DNA from: AP-16 sp036395835 | GTDB lineage: Bacteria; Pseudomonadota; Alphaproteobacteria; Rhizobiales; Xanthobacteraceae | Length of the DNA stretch: 10,674 nucleotides | Direction: 5' to 3' | Assembly (NCBI GenBank): GCA_036395835.1 | Contig: DASWCW010000029.1 | Span: forward strand, 1 to 10,674 | Part shown: piece after piece, positions 6,349 through 10,674 of the stretch | Layout of the letters: each line of letters starts with the position of its first letter | Position numbering within the stretch: position 1 is the first letter of the stretch | Translations under genes and position numbers: made by a program | Notes under the pieces: model-generated | What the model saw: the letters and a program-made list of their open reading frames with translations, nothing else | The model's database searches: none | Told to the model about the DNA's origin: nothing

Positions 6349-7017
6349 TTACAATGATACCTTCAGCGGCTGCCAATCGTTCGCAAGCTTGAGGTCCGCC
6401 TCGGTCAGGCCCTGCAGGCCATCGAGATCGATCCCCTCCACCATCTCGCGCACCAACAGCCCTTCGGACGTGACATCGATGACGGCGAGGTTGGTGTAGA
6501 TCCGGCTCACGCAACGCTCGGCGGTCAGCGGATAGCGGCATTGCTTGCGGAGCCGCGGCCCGCCGTCGCGCGTGGTGTGCTCGAGCAGAACCCGGACTTC
6601 CTTGGCTCCGACGGCGAGATCCATCGCGCCGCCGACGCCCGGCGGGAAATTCGGATCCTCGGTGGTCCAATTGGCGAGGTCGCCCTGCTCCGAGACTTCG
6701 AAAGCACCCATCAACGCCACGTCGATGTGGCCGCCTCGGATCATCAGGAAGGCGTCGTTGTGGTGAAAGAACGCTCCACCCGGGAGCAGGCTCGCGGCGC
6801 CCTTGCCGGCGTTGATGAGATCGGGATCAACCTCGTTGGGAGCCGGCGCCCGACCCAGGCCGAGAATGCCGTTTTCGCTGTGGAACACGATCTCGCGGCC
6901 GGCGGGAATATGGTCGGCGACCAGCGTCGGCAGCCCGATGCCGAGGTTGACGTAGGCACCGTCGCCGAGATCCTGGGCGGCCCTCCAGGCCATCTGCGGG
7001 CGCGAAAGCGGCTTCAT
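6349..7017 (-). CDS. pcaJ: 3-oxoadipate/3-oxoacid CoA-transferase subunit B (PcaJ-like)
   Basis: This 222-residue beta subunit of a two-gene class I CoA-transferase moves CoA, typically from succinyl-CoA to a 3-oxo acid. The catalytic glutamate is Glu48 in HSENGILGLG; it forms the glutamyl-CoA thioester in this family. GAYVNLGIGLPTLVAD (20-35), DLINAGKGAASLLPGGAFFHHNDAF, and the later CVSRIYTNLAVIDVT block match PcaJ/ScoB proteins. From memory the pair resembles pseudomonad PcaIJ (beta-ketoadipate pathway) closely, but ScoAB substrates (acetoacetate) cannot be excluded from sequence. The ATG at 7017 has a GAGGAG ribosome-binding site 6 nt upstream that overlaps the subunit A stop; the two genes are 10 bp apart. 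Confidence 0.9.
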   Translation of the reverse strand: MKPLSRPQMAWRAAQDLGDGAYVNLGIGLPTLVADHIPAGREIVFHSENGILGLGRAPAPNEVDPDLINAGKGAASLLPGGAFFHHNDAFLMIRGGHIDVALMGAFEVSEQGDLANWTTEDPNFPPGVGGAMDLAVGAKEVRVLLEHTTRDGGPRLRKQCRYPLTAERCVSRIYTNLAVIDVTSEGLLVREMVEGIDLDGLQGLTEADLKLANDWQPLKVSL

Positions 7018-7027
7018 GCACGGCTCC

Positions 7028-7687
7028 TCAAACCACGACGATGCGATCGACGAAGATTCCCGGCGTATGCACGCATTCCGGATCGATCGCTCCCAACTCG
7101 ACCATCTCCTTGACCTGCACGACGCTCAGCTCGGCCGCCATGGCCATCACCGGGTTGAAATTGCGCGCCGATTTCCGGTAGGTCAGGTTGCCCCAGCGGT
7201 CGGCGCGCAGCGCCTTGAGCAGCGCCACGTCGCCCTTCAGCGGCTGTTCCAAGACATAACGCTTGCCGTCGATCTCCCGCAATTCCTTGCCTTGGGCGAG
7301 CTTGGTGCCTACCCCGACCGGCGAATAGAAGCCACCGAGGCCGGCCGCGGCGCAGCGCATGCGCTCGCTCAGCGTGCCCTGCGGGGTGAGCTCGAGCTCG
7401 ATGCGGCCGGCCTTGTAGGCCGCATCGAAGGCACGAGGATCATCGGATCGGGGATACGAGCAGATGATCTTTCGCACCCGGCCCGCCGCGATCAATCCAG
7501 CCAGCCCCCGCGTGCCGGTGCCGGCGTTGTTGGCGACCACGGTGAGATCGGTTGCACCCTGCTCCAGCAGCGCATCGATCAATTCGTCGGGCTGGCCGAC
7601 GGCGCCGAACCCGCCCAGCAGCACGGTGGATCCGTGCTGGATGCCGTCGAGCGCCGCGGCAAGTTCGGCTAGTTGCTTGTTGATCAT
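7028..7687 (-). CDS. pcaI: 3-oxoadipate/3-oxoacid CoA-transferase subunit A (PcaI-like)
   Basis: This 219-residue alpha subunit partners with the downstream beta subunit. Family blocks are GSTVLLGGFGAVGQPDELID (19-38, CoA-binding loop), DLTVVANNAGTGTRGL (47-62), KIICSYPRS (73-81), ELTPQGTLSERMR (99-111) and DRWGNLTYRKSARNFNP (163-179). The order and wording of these blocks read like PcaI of the beta-ketoadipate pathway, though a ScoA role in ketone-body metabolism is possible. The ATG at 7687 gives the usual MINK start. It lies 33 bp after the stop of the cyclic-nucleotide-domain gene on the same strand, so co-transcription is likely. No other pca gene (ring-cleavage dioxygenase, cycloisomerase, thiolase) is in the window. 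Confidence 0.9.
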   Translation of the reverse strand: MINKQLAELAAALDGIQHGSTVLLGGFGAVGQPDELIDALLEQGATDLTVVANNAGTGTRGLAGLIAAGRVRKIICSYPRSDDPRAFDAAYKAGRIELELTPQGTLSERMRCAAAGLGGFYSPVGVGTKLAQGKELREIDGKRYVLEQPLKGDVALLKALRADRWGNLTYRKSARNFNPVMAMAAELSVVQVKEMVELGAIDPECVHTPGIFVDRIVVV

Positions 7688-7720
7688 TTCCGGGCAGGTC
7701 TTTCGGACGGCGGAACCCGC

Positions 7721-8497
7721 TCAGGCTTCGGCCCGCCTCGCCGGCTTGCGCTCCGGCGCGGCCGCCGGGGCCGCGCTCGCGGCCAATTCCCGCTGCGCCA
7801 GCATGGTTTCGAGCCGCGTGATGTTCTGCAGCAACCGCTCGGTGGTCAGCCGCAGGAAATAAAAGCCGAAGGTCGGATTCTGGAAATACAGCTCCTGCAC
7901 TTTGTCATAGGTGATCGTGAGGACCACGCCGCTCTCCACGCATTCCACGCTCGAAGTGCGGCGGTTGTCCGGCGCCAGCAGGCCCAGCTCGCCGAACACC
8001 TGGCCGGCCGGAATCGTGACCCCGATCTCGCTCACCAGGAACTTGCCGCTGACCACATAGTACATCTCGTAGGCGCGGTCGTTCTTGCGGAACAGCACCT
8101 CGCCCTTCTTGTAGGTCCGTTTGGTCATGAACGGCTTGAGCCAGTCCATCGATTGATCGGTGTTGGCGGAATCCCTGACCTGCCGGATCAGCCGCCGCAT
8201 CTCAACCAGCCGGAGGCAATTGATCGGCAGGATGCCCAGATACAGAACGAGCGTGAGATACGACGGGTAGAAATAGCCGTAGGCGATGAAGAACAGATTG
8301 CCGATGATGCCGACGATGCGCAGCGGCACCATGGTCTTCATGTAGTAGGTCACCACGTAGAACATGGCGCCGATGAAGGCAAATACCATGGCGAAATTTA
8401 AATTCGACAGCTGGTCGATGGCCGTGTCGTAGCCCATGCGGTAGAGCTCGGCGAAGCTCATCGTATGGTACATATTGATCAGATCGTTGAGATGCAT
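7721..8497 (-). CDS. membrane protein with three TM segments and a cyclic-nucleotide-binding domain (Popeye-like layout)
   Basis: This 258-residue protein has three hydrophobic segments at about residues 34-53, 57-77 and 79-97. A short linker leads to a cNMP-binding fold (about 120-225) and an Ala/Pro-rich, charged tail. The phosphate-binding cassette is recognisable at 168-183 (FGELGLLAPDNRRTSS), with the FGE start and an arginine before TSS retained, so cAMP or cGMP binding is plausible. The N-terminal part (GNLFFIAYGYFYPSYL and following) resembles the membrane part of Popeye-domain proteins. The ATG at 8497 is preceded by GAAGAG. The substrate or output is unknown: there is no catalytic, kinase or DNA-binding domain. 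It is probably a membrane-tethered sensor. It lies upstream of the CoA-transferase genes in the same direction. Confidence 0.85.
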   Translation of the reverse strand: MHLNDLINMYHTMSFAELYRMGYDTAIDQLSNLNFAMVFAFIGAMFYVVTYYMKTMVPLRIVGIIGNLFFIAYGYFYPSYLTLVLYLGILPINCLRLVEMRRLIRQVRDSANTDQSMDWLKPFMTKRTYKKGEVLFRKNDRAYEMYYVVSGKFLVSEIGVTIPAGQVFGELGLLAPDNRRTSSVECVESGVVLTITYDKVQELYFQNPTFGFYFLRLTTERLLQNITRLETMLAQRELAASAAPAAAPERKPARRAEA

Positions 8498-8523
8498 TGG
8501 CTCTTCAACCCAGTGTTTTGCGC

Positions 8524-8594
8524 GGCCTGCGCACCGATCCTACCAGGACGGCATCCAAGGCCTGCGTAGCCGACCTCACACCGACGGCATCCCC
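8524..8594. repeat. two imperfect tandem copies of a ~35-bp repeat upstream of the cNMP-domain gene
   Basis: Unit one is 8524-8558 and unit two is 8559-8594. Both begin with GGCCTGCG and both end with GACGGCATCC followed by two bases; the middle is partly conserved (a shared CCGA, CCT and AC). A more degenerate third unit may start at 8595. They lie 27-97 bp upstream of the 8497 start, between the monooxygenase stop and the cNMP-domain gene. No open frame of note runs through them. They could be tandem operator sites or a local duplication. Confidence 0.5.
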
Positions 8595-8682
8595 GGTCCG
8601 GCTGCCGACCCCGTCTGCGGCGGGCCCTAGTGTGCACATTGAGCTGCGCCAGACAATGACCCGACGCACCCGCACCGGGCCG

Positions 8683-9936
8683 TCAACGCGCCCTGTCACC
8701 CGCGCCGAGCGCGTCCTGATCATAGCCGGCGATGCGCTTGTAGCCTTCGCTGATGGCGGCGAGCTCCTCGCGGCCGATGACCTCGTCGATCGAGCGGAAC
8801 GGCTGGTCGCCGGTGCGGCGGAAAACCTCCCCCAGGATGGCGTCCGGGGGCGCGGTCCGGTTGGTCCGGACCACCTGGGCTGTCGCCTGCAGCCGCCGGC
8901 TTTCGTAAGCTTGGAGCGCCGCGACCGGATCGGCGGGCGAAGCGCCGAGCGCCTCGGCGAGCGCCCGGGCATCGAGGATCGCCTGGCCCGCTCCGTTCGA
9001 GCCGCGTGGATACATGGGATGGGCCGCGTCTCCCAACAGGCTGATCCGGCCAAAACTCCAGCGCGGCAGCGGATCCTTGTCCACCATCGGATATTCGAGG
9101 ATGACCTCGGTGCTGCGGAGGAATTGCGGCACGTCGAGCCAATCGAAATGCCAATCCGCCATGGCGCCGAGAAAATCCGCAAGCCGCCCGGGCCTGCTCC
9201 AATTCCAGTGCGAGTAGTCCGGCGTCTCGATCTCCACCACCCAATTCATCAGCTGTCGGCCCTGCGCGTCGATCCTGTCGCGGATCGGATAGATCACGAT
9301 TTTCGCCGGGGTGAACCAGCCGGCGCGGATCATGCTGGAACCGGACAAGATCGGCTTCCAGGGCGCGACCCCGCGCCACATGTTCACGCCGGAATAGATC
9401 GGTTCGCCTTCGCCGGGAAAAAGCTGCCTGCGGATCGTCGAGTGGATGCCGTCGCAGCCGATCACGGCATCCCCGTGCTGCACCGGCAGCGATTGGCGTG
9501 TTCCGGTCTGCTCGAAACGCGCGGTGGCCCCGCGTTCGTCCTGGGCGGCCCCGGTACACAGCCACCCGAGCATCAGCCGGTCGGAGCCGACCCGCTCGCG
9601 AAAGGCATCGACCAGCACCATCTGCAGATCGCCGCGGTGGATGGAGATCTGCGGCCAGGCATAGCCGGCGGCGCGGCCCAGCGGCTCGCGATAGATCAGC
9701 TGTCCGAAGCGATTGAAGAACACCGCCTCCGACGTGATGACCCCGCGCGCGGCAAGCGTCGCCTCGAGGCCGAGGCCCGCGAGCTCCCGCATCGCATGCG
9801 GAAGCAAGTTGATGCCGACGCCGATCGGCTTGATCTCCGGCGCCGCCTCGTAGACCCGGCACGCGATCCCGGCCCGGTGCAACGCCAAGGCCAGCGTCAG
9901 GCCGCCGATCCCGCCTCCGATGATGATGGCGTCCAC
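8683..9936 (-). CDS. FAD-dependent aromatic-ring monooxygenase, PhzS-like
   Basis: This 417-residue class A flavoprotein monooxygenase uses NAD(P)H and O2 to hydroxylate an aromatic ring. The N-terminal Rossmann motif GGGIGG is at 7-12, with Glu30 ending the second strand for FAD ribose. The DG motif is at 162-163 (GCDGIHSTIRR) and the GD motif at 302-303 (LLGDAAHPMYPRGSNGAGQ). VGINLLP (40-46), SIHRGDLQM (98-106), MWRGV and EYPMVDKDPLPRW follow phenazine-1-carboxylate monooxygenase PhzS closely from memory, but many relatives act on other substrates. The start chosen is the GTG at 9936: GGAGG lies 5-6 nt upstream and the Rossmann strand begins at once, as in the family. The frame continues to a GTG at 9999 that lacks these supports. 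No phenazine genes are present, so the substrate is open. Confidence 0.92.
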   Translation of the reverse strand: MDAIIIGGGIGGLTLALALHRAGIACRVYEAAPEIKPIGVGINLLPHAMRELAGLGLEATLAARGVITSEAVFFNRFGQLIYREPLGRAAGYAWPQISIHRGDLQMVLVDAFRERVGSDRLMLGWLCTGAAQDERGATARFEQTGTRQSLPVQHGDAVIGCDGIHSTIRRQLFPGEGEPIYSGVNMWRGVAPWKPILSGSSMIRAGWFTPAKIVIYPIRDRIDAQGRQLMNWVVEIETPDYSHWNWSRPGRLADFLGAMADWHFDWLDVPQFLRSTEVILEYPMVDKDPLPRWSFGRISLLGDAAHPMYPRGSNGAGQAILDARALAEALGASPADPVAALQAYESRRLQATAQVVRTNRTAPPDAILGEVFRRTGDQPFRSIDEVIGREELAAISEGYKRIAGYDQDALGAGDRAR

Positions 9937-10148
9937 CGCCGCCTCCGGGCTCGATCCTCGTGTATTTGACACATGATCCGCCAATCCCGGTCGGTCCACA
10001 ACAATGCAGGATGCGATTGGAACTCCGGCTTGTTATCGGCGTAGAGCGAGGCGAGCCGAGCGCGCAGGCTCCGCGGACACCGGATCGCCCCGCGGTTTGC
10101 TCGCGCTCATGAAACCTTACGCGAGAGCGGCTCGACGGGAGGCGCCTC
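9937..10148. promoter_or_regulatory. divergent intergenic region between the monooxygenase and VOC genes
   Basis: This 212-bp region must hold promoters for both directions. A short inverted repeat GTGT-ATTTG-ACAC lies at 9960-9972, 24 bp upstream of the monooxygenase start, and could be a half-size operator. A TTGACA at 9966-9971 on the plus strand has no fitting -10 at 16-18 nt. Near its right end GGGAGG (10137-10142) is the ribosome-binding site of the VOC gene. Nothing else stands out. Confidence 0.4.
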
Positions 10149-10562
10149 ATGCCCAAGCTCGATCGAGTGCTCGAGACCGCGCTCTACGTCGACGATCTCG
10201 AGCGCGCGGCCGGATTCTATGCCAACATCCTGGAGCTCCGTCCGCTATTTGCCGATGACCGTCTGCGTGCATTCGCGGTCGGCGGACGCAACGTCCTGTT
10301 GCTGTTCCGGCGCGGAGCCTCGCTGGAAACCACCAGGATGCCGGGCGGCACCATTCCGCCGCACGATGGCAGCGGGCCCTTGCACGTCGCCTTCGGGATC
10401 GGCAGCGAGAAGCTCGCGGCCTGGGAAGCGCGGCTCCATACACACAACATCGCCATCGAGGGCCGGACCGACTGGCCGCGCGGCGGGCACAGCATCTATT
10501 TTCGCGATCCCGACGGGCACCTCGTCGAGTTGGCGACGCGCGGCCTGTGGGAGATCTACTGA
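10149..10562 (+). CDS. VOC-family metalloprotein (glyoxalase/bleomycin-resistance/dioxygenase fold)
   Basis: This 137-residue protein is one VOC module of two beta-alpha-beta-beta-beta repeats. Likely metal ligands are Glu9 (VLETALYVDDLERAAGFY), His79 (LHVAFGI) and Glu127 (DPDGHLVELATRG), the usual first-strand, central and last-strand positions. Short VOC proteins include glyoxalase I, fosfomycin-modifying enzymes, and ring-cleavage or isomerase relatives; sequence alone does not choose between them. The ATG at 10149 has a GGGAGG ribosome-binding site 6 nt upstream. The gene is divergent from the PhzS-like monooxygenase, and aromatic or electrophile chemistry in the same pathway is possible. 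It is the only complete plus-strand gene here and is followed 71 bp later by the start of a second nuoD. Confidence 0.92.
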   Translation: MPKLDRVLETALYVDDLERAAGFYANILELRPLFADDRLRAFAVGGRNVLLLFRRGASLETTRMPGGTIPPHDGSGPLHVAFGIGSEKLAAWEARLHTHNIAIEGRTDWPRGGHSIYFRDPDGHLVELATRGLWEIY

Positions 10563-10633
10563 GCGCCGCGGCGGGCACAGGTCGGAACACCGGGCCTGCC
10601 GCGCGGTTGCCTCGGGGAAGACGTCGACGTGCG

Positions 10634-10674
10634 ATGAACGAAGCCTCGCTCCGCAATTTCACCATCAATTTCGG
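10634..10674 (+). CDS. nuoD: second nuoD copy, 5' end only (cut by window edge)
   Basis: Only 13 codons plus two bases are present. They read MNEASLRNFTINF, followed by an incomplete Gly codon. The gene at 4350 on the other strand reads MPEAALRNFTINFG; at DNA level 37 of 41 bases agree, and the last 23 bases are identical. MNExSLRNFTINFG is a common NuoD start in Hyphomicrobiales. It is preceded by a VOC gene and 71 bp with no trace of nuoC, unlike the copy at 4350. A GGGGAAG lies about 15 nt before the ATG, rather far for a ribosome-binding site. It may open a second complex I cluster or be a lone paralogue. A contig-end artefact cannot be excluded, but the diverged first 18 bases argue for a true paralogue. 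Confidence 0.75.
   Translation, partial: MNEASLRNFTINF

Noticed and set aside
9966..9971. Consensus TTGACA as a -35 box for the VOC gene
   Set aside because: No acceptable -10 lies 16-18 nt downstream, and it sits about 180 bp before the gene.
9937..9999. Upstream GTG start for the monooxygenase
   Set aside because: The GTG at 9936 has a well-placed GGAGG and puts the Rossmann strand at the N-terminus as in relatives; the longer form has neither support.
10566..10610. GC-rich imperfect hairpin after the VOC stop as a terminator
   Set aside because: The arms pair only with gaps and there is no T-run; a stable specific stem cannot be claimed.
10621..10630. Perfect 10-bp palindrome ACGTCGACGT before the second nuoD
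   Set aside because: It is short, of low complexity for this GC content, and occurs alone; nothing ties it to a regulator.
10147..10668. 173-codon minus-strand frame across the VOC gene and the nuoD fragment
   Set aside because: It is antisense to a well-supported VOC gene, is composed mainly of Arg/Ala, and has no recognisable domain.
1..10674. CRISPR arrays, tRNA/rRNA genes, insertion sequences, phage or toxin-antitoxin genes
   Set aside because: I looked on both strands and saw no repeat-spacer pattern, no cloverleaf or rRNA sequence, and no transposase or integrase motif.

Overview
The window looks like a high-GC alphaproteobacterial chromosome, probably Hyphomicrobiales in the Bradyrhizobium/Rhodopseudomonas/Xanthobacteraceae range. 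The assignment rests on the complex I proteins: the NuoB core, the NuoE with a Pro/Ala-rich tail, and the nuoABCDEFG order match what I know of that group. No database search was possible, so the taxonomy is inferred from recognised sequence.

Positions 1-5966 (minus strand) hold the front half of a proton-pumping NADH:quinone oxidoreductase (complex I) operon, transcribed from right to left: nuoA, nuoB, nuoC, nuoD, nuoE, nuoF and the 5' part of nuoG, which runs off the window's left edge. The genes are packed tightly: nuoA/nuoB overlap by 10 bp, nuoE/nuoF share one base, and the other gaps are short. Two additions stand out. A DUF3291-type gene sits between nuoF and nuoG. A possible 37-codon cysteine-rich ORF exactly fills the nuoD-nuoE gap. 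All iron-sulfur ligands visible in NuoB, NuoE, NuoF and the NuoG N-terminus are intact, so the operon looks functional.

Positions 5967-6348 carry no gene. This is the upstream/leader region of nuoA. It contains three inverted repeats, a weak promoter candidate and a possible terminator for the next transcription unit.

Positions 6349-9936 (minus strand) hold an accessory group. From right to left these are a PhzS-like FAD aromatic-ring monooxygenase, a three-transmembrane protein with a cyclic-nucleotide-binding domain (Popeye-like layout), and the two subunits of a PcaI/PcaJ-like 3-oxoadipate/3-oxoacid CoA-transferase. The ring hydroxylase and CoA-transferase suggest aromatic catabolism feeding acyl-CoA metabolism, but no other pathway gene is present. 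The two ends of this group are separated by 185 bp containing an imperfect tandem repeat.

Positions 10149-10562 (plus strand) encode a small VOC (glyoxalase/dioxygenase fold) metalloprotein, divergent from the monooxygenase. At 10634 a second nuoD begins on the plus strand and is cut by the window end. Its first 41 bases match the start of the nuoD at 4350 at 37 positions. The genome therefore probably carries a second complex I locus (or a lone nuoD paralogue) beside the first one, unless the contig end is an assembly artefact.
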